Below are positions 34,032-45,400 of a stretch of DNA of 64,000 nucleotides, one piece after another (the stretch's first letter is position 1; every line of letters begins with the position of its first letter). The DNA is from UBA12087 sp964370815 (GTDB taxonomy: Bacteria > Chloroflexota > Anaerolineae > Anaerolineales > Villigracilaceae), in NCBI GenBank assembly GCA_964370815.1, contig CAYJKQ010000005.1:62001-126000 (forward strand), in the 5' to 3' direction. The notes beneath the pieces were generated by a model that saw only the letters and a list, made by a program, of their open reading frames with translations, was not told the DNA's origin and did no database searches. A program made the translations under genes and the position numbers.

Positions 34032-37000
34032 ATGACAGATAAAATCCGCTCCAACCCTTTCAACAGGCCGCCACGCATCCAGGATGTTTTTGAACCGGCG
34101 GAAATCGATATACCGGCTCCTCCCTCCAAACAGGATGATAAAAATCAAAACCTCCTGCAAATGATCCTGCCTATGGTCAGTTTCATGGTGATGGGTCTAT
34201 TTTATTCTGTCATGTTTGCAGGCAGTTCTGCCGGCGGTATATCCGGCTGGTTGTATGCTTTACCGATGGTTGCGATGGGGGTTTTTACTTTTATAACCTC
34301 TTTTGTGATCTATGGTGAGCAAAAATATGATCAAAAACAACGCTGGATCAAACAACTGCGCGATTACCACCGCTTATTGGATAAAAAAGAAGCCAGGCTT
34401 GTAGCTGGCCGTAATTTGCAGCTGGATCTCCTGGTGAGGCGTTTTCCCTCAACCCGGGATCTACTTCAAAGGGTTCGCAATTGGGAGATCACCATCTGGG
34501 AACGTCGTCCAGAAGACCCTGATTTTCTAGTTTATCGCCTGGGTTTAGGGGATGTTCCTTCCCTGGTCAAAGTAAAAGCGCCTGACCCCGATGCCGATAG
34601 CACCGAGATCAGACGTGCCTTTGGAATTTATAGTGAATACAGGTCCATACCAAATGCACCGGTTTCGATCAATTTAAAGAATATTGGCTCACTTGCTTTT
34701 GTGGGTCGCAGGAACCATACTTTACCGCTATTGCGGGCTATTCTAGCCCAAGTAGCTGTTCTGAATTCACCGGAAGATGTTCGCATCTTTTTATTCTCTT
34801 CAGAACTTTTTTATCGAATTTGGCGGTGGCTGCGCTGGCTGCCACATACCAGTGAGAATCAGGTCGGCGGTCAACCAACTTTTTTATCCTTTGGAAAAGA
34901 AAGCAACCGTGAGATGATCACTGCCATATCAAAAATTTTAGATCGGCGTAAACCGGAAGAGGACAGCAAAACAACCACTACAGTCGGAGGTCCCACCATC
35001 TTTGTTCTGTTTGATAACGAGACCGGTGTGCGTGATGAACCAACCTTTTCTTCCCTGATGCGCCAGGGTACAGATTTTAATACGATCTCGATCCTCTTAT
35101 GCAATACACTTGAGGAAGTTCCCAGTGATTGTCAATCCATTATTGAAGTAGCCAGTGATTTCCATTTCCAATTTGCCAAAGTCGGCCCGGATGGCATTAA
35201 GCTGGATGGACTTCAAGATAAGGTAAGCCAGGTCCAGATGGATAATCTAGTTCATAAGGTCATTCCTTTAATGGTTCGAACCCTGGGTCAAAACAGCAGA
35301 ATTCCAACAAATGTAAACCTGCTGCAGGTGTATCAAGAAAATCGGATCGATGCTCTGGGTATCTCACAGCGCTGGAAAAAAATTCCCAGGAATAATGGTT
35401 TACTTCCATTTGAAGTCCCGGTGGGAGGGGAAACATTTAGCACGCCTCAATTGATCGATCTGGCTGAAAATCGCCATGGGCCTCATGGCATCATCGCAGG
35501 AACGACCGGATCTGGAAAGAGCGAATTACTGCAAACTCTGGTATGCTCTCTTGCCCTTGAGCATCATCCATATTTCGTTAGCTTCCTGTTGGTGGATTTC
35601 AAGGGTGAAAGCACTTTTGGGATTTTTAAGGATTTACCTCATGTCGTTGGCATGGTTTCCAACCTGGATAAAGCCTCTGCTTCGCGTGCCCTTGAAGCCA
35701 TCAAGGCGGAGTTAGTCCGAAGGCAGCAATTTTTAAAAGAACAAAAAGGTGAGATCGAAAGTATAAATAAATATCATACCAAACTTAACCGTGATGGATT
35801 TCTTGCCCCAGATTGGGAACCACTACCCCACCTCTTTATTATTGTAGATGAATTTGCCCAATTAACAGAACAAATGCCTGGTTTTATTAATGAGATCATC
35901 AGTATCGGTCAAATTGGACGATCCCTGGGAGTTCACCTGATCCTCTCCACCCAAAGGCCGGCCGGAGTGATCAATGATCAGATGCGGGCAAACCTGAATT
36001 TTCGCATAAGCTTGCGAGTGCAGACCGTTGATGATAGTCGCGATATGCTTCGACGCCCGGATGCTGCCTATTTACCTCATGACTTGCCAGGTCGGGCTTA
36101 TTTTCAGGTGGGTGATGGAGGTACACCTCACCAGTTCCAAACTGCACGGGTAAACGTGGAATATGATCAAAGTTCTGAAGTATTGGATGGCAAAGAAGAC
36201 TTGCTGTATCGAGTAGATTTTGAACAACGCAGGTTGTTGTTTAAACCAGCTCAATCTGAGGAAAAGAATAAACATACCATTGCACGCGATCTTGTGAATC
36301 TGATCACAGCCACTTACGAAATAGAATGTGATACAAATCACTACAAGAAATTAGACCCTATTCTTTTACCCCCTCTCCCAAGAATGATCCATGTTTTACC
36401 TCCATTGACTATAAATGACACTAATGACGAAAATTCTATAGATCAAGATGATGAAAGTTTAAAAGAAACCTTTATTATGGATGAAGAAAAATTAGCATGG
36501 AGAGAGGATCGATCAGATTGGATAACTTATTCGGTAAATGATGGTTTCAAAGTGCCTGTTGGTATTATCGATGACCTTTCCTCGCGCTCACAACCACCAC
36601 TTTGGATCAATTTTCTTGAGTATGGTGGACATTTAATGGTTGTTGGTGGACCAAAATCTGGAAAAACAAAATTCATGGAAACCATCATTTGTACCATTGC
36701 TCTACGTTACACTCCGGCTCAGGCAAATATTTATGTATTAAGTTTTGCCGGAAGGGAGCTGGAATATTTGGAAAAAATTCCTCATGTTGGCGCAGTTATT
36801 CAAGGAACCGAAGTCGAAAGATTCCATCGTCTAATCCGATTGATGCAATCCCAAATTGAATATCGCAAACAAAAATTTGGTGAAGTTCGTGCACAGGATC
36901 TATATCATTATAATAAGGTTGTTCCAAATGAAAGTGATCGCCTCCCGTTCTTATTACTATTAATTGAAAATTTTGGTGAATTGCGAAATCCAAATTTATT

Positions 37001-38375
37001 GGATGAGCTGGATGATATTAAAAAATTGATCCAGACCGGACGCACTTACGGATTTCATTTGGTCATCACAGCTCTTCAGGGAAATGATGTCCCTTATGAA
37101 ATAGCAAATTTGATCATTCAACGCCTGGCATTAAATTTAACGGATCATATGGAGTATATGCAACTGGTTGGCCGACCTGAGTTTCTGGATTTTGATGTTT
37201 TGCCACCAGGACGTTGTTTTAAGGCTGATACACCTCCTCTGTTATGCCAACTGGCTTATCCACCTGATGCCAAAAAATGGGAAGAGGTAACTGAAAAAAT
37301 GAATCAAGCCTGGCAAGGAAAACCATACCCGCAAGAGGTCAATATTTTACCATCCCGGGTATATCTATCAGATCTAATGGAAGATGCTTCAATAAAAGGA
37401 TCCGGTTCCGAAAGAATAATGAAAACGATCCTCGGTTTGGATGGGGATTCCTTATCTACTTCCTGGTTGCATTGGGATATTGATGGACCACATTTTTTGG
37501 TTGGGGGACCCACCCAATCTGGTCGAACGGGAGTTTTACATACAGCTGTTTTGGAACTTGCCAATCGATACTCCCCTTCAGATATGTGGATCATTCTGGT
37601 GGATGGTACTCGGAGAAGTTTAAGTCCGTTAACCCGATTACCTCATGTTATTGATTGGGTAACAGAAGAAACCGGATTTGCTAAGAATATTGCCAATTTT
37701 CAAGCGGAATTGGCTCATAGGCGTCAATGGGTCGAAGAAAATAAAAATAGTGATGACGTCTTTGGAGTAAGTGGAACATTACCTTTCCCCGACATTGTAT
37801 TCATCATTGATGATTACGATTTGACTTCGGATGCATGGGCTCTTAACGAAAGCATATTGATGACATTAGGTCGTCATATCAGACAGGATTCAGAGCTCGG
37901 GTTTCATTTTGTCGTTTCTGCTATTTCAAATTTTCTTGGTAGTGGTTCAGACTATCTGATCCGTGCGATCAAGCTTGTGCGTTCAGGCATTTCTCTCCAC
38001 GATGTGGACACACTCGAAGCACTAGGTGGAAGGCCAACTTCAGCCATGAGTAAGGAAGAATTGAAGGAAGGCCGGGGGTATACCATTGCCAGATCTCAGA
38101 TCCGTTTGGTGCAATTCGCTTATCCAGACCAGAAAGCATATGACCTTATGTACGAAAAATGGAAAGACCATCCGCGTGCAGTGTGGCTCCGACCGGCAAC
38201 TGATGAACAGGTTACACAAGTGCAAGAGGAAAGTGAACCTTCACTTCAACCTTCAGCAGCATCAACACGGCGTTCATCCAAATCCGACTCAATGATGGAC
38301 ATGGACAAAGCAGTCGAAATGTATATTCGCCAGCAGAAAGAACAAAAATCTAAAGGAAAAGGGAAGAAGATATGA
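34032..38375 (+). CDS. EssC/EccC-like FtsK-SpoIIIE secretion ATPase
   Basis: The protein is 1447 aa. Two transmembrane helices lie at about 42-64 and 72-93. Three FtsK-type ATPase modules follow: module 1 Walker A GTTGSGKSE (about 490) with Walker B IIVDEFAQL (about 603); module 2 GGPKSGKTK (about 871) with LLIENF replacing the DE pair; module 3 GGPTQSGRTG (about 1157) in which Lys is Arg, with FIIDDYD. Module 1 looks fully active and the other two degenerate, as in known EssC/EccC proteins. This is the motor for WXG100 substrates. The C-terminus is a charged Lys tail. The stop overlaps the FHA gene by 4 bp. Confidence 0.9.
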   Translation: MTDKIRSNPFNRPPRIQDVFEPAEIDIPAPPSKQDDKNQNLLQMILPMVSFMVMGLFYSVMFAGSSAGGISGWLYALPMVAMGVFTFITSFVIYGEQKYDQKQRWIKQLRDYHRLLDKKEARLVAGRNLQLDLLVRRFPSTRDLLQRVRNWEITIWERRPEDPDFLVYRLGLGDVPSLVKVKAPDPDADSTEIRRAFGIYSEYRSIPNAPVSINLKNIGSLAFVGRRNHTLPLLRAILAQVAVLNSPEDVRIFLFSSELFYRIWRWLRWLPHTSENQVGGQPTFLSFGKESNREMITAISKILDRRKPEEDSKTTTTVGGPTIFVLFDNETGVRDEPTFSSLMRQGTDFNTISILLCNTLEEVPSDCQSIIEVASDFHFQFAKVGPDGIKLDGLQDKVSQVQMDNLVHKVIPLMVRTLGQNSRIPTNVNLLQVYQENRIDALGISQRWKKIPRNNGLLPFEVPVGGETFSTPQLIDLAENRHGPHGIIAGTTGSGKSELLQTLVCSLALEHHPYFVSFLLVDFKGESTFGIFKDLPHVVGMVSNLDKASASRALEAIKAELVRRQQFLKEQKGEIESINKYHTKLNRDGFLAPDWEPLPHLFIIVDEFAQLTEQMPGFINEIISIGQIGRSLGVHLILSTQRPAGVINDQMRANLNFRISLRVQTVDDSRDMLRRPDAAYLPHDLPGRAYFQVGDGGTPHQFQTARVNVEYDQSSEVLDGKEDLLYRVDFEQRRLLFKPAQSEEKNKHTIARDLVNLITATYEIECDTNHYKKLDPILLPPLPRMIHVLPPLTINDTNDENSIDQDDESLKETFIMDEEKLAWREDRSDWITYSVNDGFKVPVGIIDDLSSRSQPPLWINFLEYGGHLMVVGGPKSGKTKFMETIICTIALRYTPAQANIYVLSFAGRELEYLEKIPHVGAVIQGTEVERFHRLIRLMQSQIEYRKQKFGEVRAQDLYHYNKVVPNESDRLPFLLLLIENFGELRNPNLLDELDDIKKLIQTGRTYGFHLVITALQGNDVPYEIANLIIQRLALNLTDHMEYMQLVGRPEFLDFDVLPPGRCFKADTPPLLCQLAYPPDAKKWEEVTEKMNQAWQGKPYPQEVNILPSRVYLSDLMEDASIKGSGSERIMKTILGLDGDSLSTSWLHWDIDGPHFLVGGPTQSGRTGVLHTAVLELANRYSPSDMWIILVDGTRRSLSPLTRLPHVIDWVTEETGFAKNIANFQAELAHRRQWVEENKNSDDVFGVSGTLPFPDIVFIIDDYDLTSDAWALNESILMTLGRHIRQDSELGFHFVVSAISNFLGSGSDYLIRAIKLVRSGISLHDVDTLEALGGRPTSAMSKEELKEGRGYTIARSQIRLVQFAYPDQKAYDLMYEKWKDHPRAVWLRPATDEQVTQVQEESEPSLQPSAASTRRSSKSDSMMDMDKAVEMYIRQQKEQKSKGKGKKI

Positions 38376-39205
38376 AATCCATAGAATTCTCTGTCCAATT
38401 GATTGATGACAATTTTATAATCTTTGGAGCAAATCCTGGTACACGATTCGAAACAATTTTGCCTGAAGTGTTAAAACAACCTGAAATCCTTCAACAATTG
38501 AAGAGTGATGGAAATCAAAAAGATGTTAATGAATTCAAAATTCTCCTTGCACGTCAATTGACAAATCCCGAGATCGCCTTGGATGATATAAGTAATCAAC
38601 TGGCTGCCCAGGAATTAACTCTTCAAGATCTCGAATTGCAAATTACCAATCCAAATATTAAATTAAAGGATCTCGGATTACAGGTTTCAGATCCTGAAAT
38701 TAAAGCAAAAGGAGTTAGTTTAAAAATCACCAATCCTGACCTTGACCTGGCAACTCTGGATATTCGCGTCAAGGCGCCTCAGATCACATTGCAGGATCAA
38801 AAATTAGAAAACGGTTTTTATTTGATTCTTGTCAAATCGTTTTCGGCACGAGTGAAATTGGCTCTCTTCTTGCCTAATCAATCTCCGGAAGATGGTTGGG
38901 TTATTCGAAAACAGGAAGCATTGATCGGAAGAATGGATGAGTTGGAAAATATTATGCCAGATGTGGATCTGACACCTAAATTGCGAAACCCGGTCAAGAT
39001 CTCACGACAACAAGCATTTCTTCACGAAGATGATGGTATCTGGAAAATTTATCTTCACAAAGAAGCACGTTCTTCTGTGTTTGTTAACGGTAATCGCCTG
39101 GAACAGGGAGAGGACGTTGAACTAAAAGATGATTATGTTCTAAATTTTGGCGCTGACCCAAATAATCCTGAAGTCCGGCTATTTGTACGTTTATTGCCGG
39201 ATTGA
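38372..39205 (+). CDS. FHA protein with 14-residue repeats
   Basis: The protein is 277 aa. The N-terminus (1-45) resembles a small ubiquitin-like fold, as in YukD/EsaB; this is only a suggestion. Residues about 66-145 are about six repeats of 14 residues with the pattern xIxLxDLxLQITNP (for example LTLQDLELQITNP and IKLKDLGLQVSDP), probably a beta-solenoid. Residues about 185-275 are an FHA domain (ISRQQAFLHED, VFVNGNRL). FHA domains bind phosphothreonine, and a kinase is encoded 2.2 kb downstream. It lacks membrane helices. Start and ATPase stop share ATGA. Confidence 0.75.
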   Translation: MKSIEFSVQLIDDNFIIFGANPGTRFETILPEVLKQPEILQQLKSDGNQKDVNEFKILLARQLTNPEIALDDISNQLAAQELTLQDLELQITNPNIKLKDLGLQVSDPEIKAKGVSLKITNPDLDLATLDIRVKAPQITLQDQKLENGFYLILVKSFSARVKLALFLPNQSPEDGWVIRKQEALIGRMDELENIMPDVDLTPKLRNPVKISRQQAFLHEDDGIWKIYLHKEARSSVFVNGNRLEQGEDVELKDDYVLNFGADPNNPEVRLFVRLLPD

Positions 39206-39325
39206 TTGTGCTAATAACCTGAAACCAAAATGTTCATGGGTAAAAACAGTTTTCTATTGAACGCCAACCAACTGTTGTTGAATAAGTTATTGTTAATACA
39301 TCATTTTGTTTTTGGAGGATAATTT

Positions 39326-41350
39326 ATGTACCAAATCCGATCACGATCTACCCGGTTAGTGTTTAGCATTCTTATAGTTGCTTTATTGTTCTTATCCAAT
39401 CCTGTCGGGATGAGTGTGGCTGCCAAATCCTGGCCGGCTCCCGTAAAAGATGCTGGTGTGCCTGAAACCATTTGCATTACTTCCTCACCGGATATATCGA
39501 AATTTCCAGAAATGTTGGTGAGTTTTCGTGTAGTGGATAGTACTTATTCAATAGTGCCGGGATTATCCAAAACCGATATCCAGGTGGTTGAAAACAATAA
39601 AACACCTATTTCCAGCACAAATATCACAGCCTCACCCGATGCCGCAGGATTGAATTTGTATTTTGTGATCGATGTGAGTAACCGTACAGATTTGACTCTG
39701 GTAAAACAAACCATGGAGGCTTTCTCCTCATTGTTGAAGGATGGTTTGGATCAGGTCACAATCCTGACGGACGAGAATAATTCATCTAGAGATCTCCTTA
39801 AAACATCCAGTTCGGTTACTGAATTTGAAAAAATGATCCAGACAATACCCTCCCGTGTTGGAAAACCATCCACGATCAATAATGCGCTGACCCAGGCTTT
39901 AACCGAAATTAAAAGCCAGAAAATTGGATGTAATCGCTCCACCTTTTTGATTATTCTTGCTGGAAGTGATACGCTTTCTGCTGGTTCTATTGCAGCTAAT
40001 TTTGTGGAGGAAGCCAAAAATAGTCACACGAAGGTGATTGCATACAATTATCCCGCAGCGATCCAAAACCCTTTTGTTAGACAACCATTTTTTGAAACTC
40101 TCACACGTGATACTTATGGAACATATGTTGAAACGATCACAGCTGATATTGCAAAATCTTCACCAGGGAAATTAGGATTGGACACAAATCGTTTGCTTTA
40201 TACAGCAAACTATCGTAGCAATAATGGCGATAATGGAGAACACACGGTAAAGATCAACTATCAAAACCAGGACATCACAACGGAATCTGTTACTTATAGT
40301 ATCAAGCTTGATCCTCCAGTTGTAATCATCAAACATCCGGAAGGTGGGGCGGTTATTAAGCGAACAGAGGAAGAGACCACCCAGATGACCGATGTTGAAT
40401 TTACAGTTACGTTTCCGGATGACCTAGTTAGAAAAATTAATTCTGCTAACCTGATCGTCAGTTCGCCAACGGGTGTGGTTACAGATATGAAGATCGACCC
40501 TTCTACGGGCATCCCCCTGAATTTTAACTGGGATGCGCTTCAATTCGCGGAGAAAAACGTAGAGGTCCCTCTGACTCTGACTGTTGAAGTGACAGACGAA
40601 TTTGGGTTAAAGAGTACCAGCCAACCTGTCAGCGTTTCAGTAATTTTTGAGATCATCGCTGCTGGTCCGCCACCCTGGCAGCTTTATGTGTTGTATGGGA
40701 TCGTAGGTGTTCTGCTCCTGGTAATCATCATTATGTGGCGCCAGGTAAGCCGCCTGGCAAGTGGTATAGGCCAAAGTGTGGCCAAAGTCGCCGGGCAGAT
40801 CCGACAAACAATTGTAGGTGGAAGCGCCAAGAAAGGTACTGTTTTTGGCCAGATCAAAGTGATCGATGGTCCGGCTAGCATGATCAATCAGGATCTTAAG
40901 ATCTATACCGAGTCGGTAAAACTTGGACGGGATCCACAAAGATCTGATCTATCCTTCTACACAGTTGATGCGAATTCTTCTGTCAGTGGCTTGCATTGCA
41001 AGATTGAACGTGTAGGAGGGGCGTGGAGAATTATTGCTTTATCCACAAGTGGTAGTGAAACCTTCGTGGATAATCAACCCATTCCCTTCAATGAACCCTA
41101 TCCTTTGAGCAGTGGTCAGACCGTTCGGATGGGATATCTAGCCCAGCAACCAGTTGAATTCACCTTTAGTGGTGATGAAATCGCTATGGAGAAATCCCGC
41201 TCTAAATCCTCATCCAGGATTACTGAGTTGGATGATGATAAAGTTCCATCCGGATTAAAGAAGATCGTCCTGGACAAGGAAGAAAAACAAAAAATTATCC
41301 AAGGGTCACAAGAAAAGGGCGATGATCCGTTTGCAAAATACCGTAAATGA
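39326..41350 (+). CDS. vWA-transmembrane-FHA receptor-like protein
   Basis: The protein is 674 aa. An N-terminal signal sequence (residues 1-33) is followed by a vWA domain (about 105-280). Its MIDAS is degenerate: DVSNR where DxSxS is expected. A beta-sandwich (about 300-445) precedes one transmembrane helix (about 450-472) and a cytoplasmic FHA domain (about 545-630: LGRDPQRSDLSF, VSGLHCKIERVG). The arrangement puts the vWA domain outside and the phosphothreonine reader inside, so it can link outside events to the kinase. The C-terminal Lys/Asp tail is soluble. It is part of the plus-strand locus, 120 bp after the first FHA gene. Confidence 0.8.
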   Translation: MYQIRSRSTRLVFSILIVALLFLSNPVGMSVAAKSWPAPVKDAGVPETICITSSPDISKFPEMLVSFRVVDSTYSIVPGLSKTDIQVVENNKTPISSTNITASPDAAGLNLYFVIDVSNRTDLTLVKQTMEAFSSLLKDGLDQVTILTDENNSSRDLLKTSSSVTEFEKMIQTIPSRVGKPSTINNALTQALTEIKSQKIGCNRSTFLIILAGSDTLSAGSIAANFVEEAKNSHTKVIAYNYPAAIQNPFVRQPFFETLTRDTYGTYVETITADIAKSSPGKLGLDTNRLLYTANYRSNNGDNGEHTVKINYQNQDITTESVTYSIKLDPPVVIIKHPEGGAVIKRTEEETTQMTDVEFTVTFPDDLVRKINSANLIVSSPTGVVTDMKIDPSTGIPLNFNWDALQFAEKNVEVPLTLTVEVTDEFGLKSTSQPVSVSVIFEIIAAGPPPWQLYVLYGIVGVLLLVIIIMWRQVSRLASGIGQSVAKVAGQIRQTIVGGSAKKGTVFGQIKVIDGPASMINQDLKIYTESVKLGRDPQRSDLSFYTVDANSSVSGLHCKIERVGGAWRIIALSTSGSETFVDNQPIPFNEPYPLSSGQTVRMGYLAQQPVEFTFSGDEIAMEKSRSKSSSRITELDDDKVPSGLKKIVLDKEEKQKIIQGSQEKGDDPFAKYRK

Positions 41351-41456
41351 GCATATAGTCGGGATGATGATAAATTTATTTAATTCGATCTTCAATCAAA
41401 TAAATCGGTCTATTAATTCTGGATTCCGAAAAACCAACCAAAGGGAAGGTTAATAA

Positions 41457-42371
41457 ATGCTGCCAGCAGGAACACAACTCGGACGTTATCAAATTGAAAA
41501 GCCTATATCTGATCAAGGGGGGATGGGTTCCATCTTCCTAGCCAGCGTGGTCGATAATCCCAGGCTAAAGGTTGCCATAAAAATTGCGCGTACCGACTTA
41601 AATCGGCCAACTGCCGAGGATGTTTTTTTACAACGTGAAGCGGAGTTGCTGTGCAAATGGGATTGGCGCCATACCGGTATCTTGCGTCTTTTCCCGATTC
41701 CAAGGGGAGATTCTGAAAACTACGTTCTCAGAGCCGTGGAGCTTAAACAGCAGCCCTGGTATATGGTCATGGAATATCTGCGTGGTCAATCCTTGGCGGA
41801 ATGTCTTAAGAGGATTGAAAGATATCCCATCGAATGGAAACTGGAACTCTTCTATCAAATATTAACCGCCATCTCGTTCATGCATCAAAAAGGGTATGCT
41901 CATCGTGATCTAAAGCCTGAAAATATTGTTTTTCGTGAACCCATTTCTGTTAATGAGATCCCTCAGCCAGTGCTAATAGACTTTGCTTTATCTACGAACG
42001 GATTTGGTGATTATTCACTGATGAAGAAATGCTATACAACTGAATATGCTGCTCCGGAGATCCTGATAGGTTCGATCATTGAAGATGATGAATTGATCGA
42101 TCTTAAACCTTCAGACATTTGGAGTCTGGGGATCATCTTATTTGAAATTATTACAGGTAACCGGTTGTTTAAAGGTAACCGTGACCGAATCCGCGAAACA
42201 ATAACTACGGGCATAATTGATGTAAGTCTGGGTTCATATAAATCTCATATCCAATTGGGTTCATTTATTAAATATATGCTTAGTCGCCGACCGGAAAATC
42301 GACCTACTGTGGATTTGGTAATAGCTGCATTGGAAGGGCAATTCCTGCCACCACGTATCATTGTGCAATAA
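41457..42371 (+). CDS. Soluble Ser/Thr protein kinase
   Basis: The protein is 304 aa and is essentially only a kinase domain. It has a Gly loop SDQGGMGSIF, VAIKIAR with the ATP-binding Lys, the catalytic HRDLKPENIVF and APEIL. The metal-binding DFG is DFA (VLIDFALS). Asp is kept, so activity is likely but possibly altered. There is no membrane or PASTA part. It lies between the FHA receptor and the phosphatase genes, and its probable targets are the FHA partners or the ATPase; this is inference from position. It ends 36 bp before the first PP2C gene. Confidence 0.88.
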   Translation: MLPAGTQLGRYQIEKPISDQGGMGSIFLASVVDNPRLKVAIKIARTDLNRPTAEDVFLQREAELLCKWDWRHTGILRLFPIPRGDSENYVLRAVELKQQPWYMVMEYLRGQSLAECLKRIERYPIEWKLELFYQILTAISFMHQKGYAHRDLKPENIVFREPISVNEIPQPVLIDFALSTNGFGDYSLMKKCYTTEYAAPEILIGSIIEDDELIDLKPSDIWSLGIILFEIITGNRLFKGNRDRIRETITTGIIDVSLGSYKSHIQLGSFIKYMLSRRPENRPTVDLVIAALEGQFLPPRIIVQ

Positions 42372-42407
42372 GTTCTCTGTCAGGAAGACAGAATTGGGAG
42401 ATGTGAT

Positions 42408-45400
42408 ATGGCTGATAAATTGGTTCTGATCGATGGAAAATATGCCGCTGGAGAAAAAAGCCTGCTCGGAGGAGGCGCAAAACTCGGAGAATGCACTTAT
42501 TCCGGTCAGATCACTCGGGGCGATGATGCCTCATTGGTTGTGGGAGTTGTGGCAGATGGCGGTGGCAACGCTGACAACAACTTGCACATTGCTGAGCTGG
42601 CCGTTGGTACTGTATTGGATAATCTTAGCAACAGCCGGGGATCAGATATCTCCCAAATCATCGAGTATGCCATTGAATCTGCCAACCAGCGTGTTTTTGA
42701 GGATAATGAAACCAATGACCGCAATGGTTGGACAACCCTAACTGTGGGGGTCATATTCAAAGACAGATTGTTTGTTGGTAATGTCGGTAACAGCCGGGCT
42801 TATTGGGTCTCAGCATCCGGTCAGATGGTTCAATTAACACGAGATCACACCTTTTATAACATTTATGGAGGTGACCCGGAAAGTGAAGAAGCGGGTCTGG
42901 TTGTCAATGCAGTAGGTAAAAAACCCAATGTCGAAGTTGATCTTGGTTTTTATCCAGAGCAAAGTGATGATGTGGAAGAGGCTTACAAGTTGGGTCTGGT
43001 CGGTCTGCCCATGCAGAAAGGCGATAGCCTGGTTCTTTGCACCGATGGATTGATCCGAAAAGACACAAATGGGAACCGTTTTACTTCGGATGAGGAGATC
43101 ATCGAAGCAGTCCGTATGGAGTTTTTGTCCAATAAGGCTGCCACCAAGATGGTCAGCCGGGCAGAGGGCAGGCGTGTGGATGACAACGTCTCGGCAGTCA
43201 CGATCCAATATATGGACCCGGAAATCATAGTGAGTATGAATAAGAGCACCGATCGAACCAGGAAAACCATGGTCTTTCGGCGTGCTTTCATTGGGGTTGG
43301 TGTGCTCGGATTATTGGTCCTGGTCGGTTTCCTGGGGATCGCTTTGTCAAGGGGAAGATTAGCGAATCAGAATAAATTAGACAGTCCTGCTGTAGTGATT
43401 ACCCAGAACTCTGACCAGGCTATTGAAAACCTGGGTCCCACGCCTACGATCCGAATAGGCCAAGCGCAGATCAGGAATGTAATTGGTGAAGGCGCCAATG
43501 TCACCATAGGTGAATCCATCTCAAGTGATACAACCGTAGTAACGGGCAGCAGTCTGGTGCAAATCGGTATTGGTGAAGCAGGAGGTGGAAGTGAACTGTA
43601 CCTGTTCGAGAACAGTGAAGCACAGATCATCTTTCAGCCCAAACTCGCGCCAATACTAATAAGAGGCACTATCTACATTCAACCTGGTACATCTGCTGGG
43701 GGTGAAGTTCAATTTTCCAGCTTCCCTGATATCAAAGCCTCGGTGAGTGGCAGCAAAATGATCGTGGCTATTTTTGGGAATGAGATCCGCATCTTTTGCT
43801 TTGATGGCAACTGCAGGTTGACCTTTGGCCTGGAGGTGAAAAAGATACCGGTCCATAATACGCTTATATTTGATACCGGTACAGGCACATTTGGCGAACT
43901 TGAAGAAATGAGTTACGAGGAGGAATGGAACTGGAACGTTAGCTGTCAGTACTGCCTGGGGGATACGGTACCCTCCCCAACCCCAACCCCAACCCGTTCT
44001 GCCCAAAACCTGGCAGCCAGCCCAACACCTGCCGGCATCCAGGATTCCACAACCAGTATTCTTTCTGTCGTACCGAGAGGCCCGGTGGTCGGTGAGGCAA
44101 TCAAAGTGACTATTGTGGTCACTGGTAAAGGTGAAGCGCCTTCCGGAGAAGTAGCCATTACCGGGTCAGACAAGGATTGCATCATCAACCTACCAAAAGT
44201 TGCCAACGGAGATCCACAGGGCAGTTGCGAAGTGCAGTTCAACTCACCCGGCACCAAGACTCTCACAGCCACTTACAGGGGGGATACAAATTTTAGGACC
44301 AGCTTTAACACATCCAGTGTTACCGTTGACAAGTCACCCGTCACAGTCGAAATTGTCAGTTTCACCCCTGATTTAGCCCAACCGGGAGACAAAGTCATCG
44401 TGAGCGTAAGTGTGACCAGCGCCTTTCAGGGACCTGCCCCAACCGGCAAGGTCAGCATCAGTGGCCCTGATGAAGACTGCGAGTTCAACCTGTCTGCTTC
44501 GAGTGCAGGCCGCGGCAGTTGTCCGGTGGTGTTCGAAACCAAGAAGTCCTACAGCGTGAACGCCAGCTACAGTGGGGATAGTAACTACCTGAACAATACG
44601 GGTAAAGGATCTTATACACCTGGTTCTGCACAACCTAAGATCATCATAAAATCCGATGAACCTGATCCATCCACAGTTGGAGAATCAGTCAAAGTCAGTG
44701 TGGAGGTCAGTAAAAACTCCGGCGGCAAACCGGCTCCGAGTGGCAGCGTCTCCATCACTGGTGAAAGCACCGCGGGTTGTAAAATCAGCTTGAATCAGGG
44801 CGGATTTCCCGGTTATGTCTCCAAAGGCAGCTGCACGCTGATCTTCTCTTCCGCTGGCTCGAAGACCATCACTGCCAATTATGCAGGGGATACCAACTTC
44901 AGTTCCGGCTCGACCTCGAATGGGCATACCGTCAATAAGGCGGATACCAGTGTGAGTATCACGGCTCACAATCCGTCCCCATCTGCCCTGGGAGGCACAG
45001 TTGCAGTCAGCGTCAGCGTCACTAGCAAAGGTGGCACACCTACTGGTTCGGTCAGCATTACTGGAGCGGATACCCCCTGCCCCATCACGCTTTCTGGAGG
45101 TACAGGCTCCTGCAATGTTACCTTTTCCACAGCCGGTTCAAAGACCCTGACAGCCAGCTATGGCGGAGATATCAATTTCAACCCCAATTCAACATCCACC
45201 GGGCATAATGTCAACAAGGGCACCACTACCACGACTATTTCAACAGACCCCGTGGCTTCCACCTACCCCAAACAGGTGACCATCAAGGTGACCGTTACTG
45301 GCAGCACTGCCATCAAGCCAGAAGGTTCGGTCAGCATTAGCGGGGGCGAGAGTTGTACCTCCATCAATCTGACCAATGGCTCTGGCAACTGCACAGTGAC

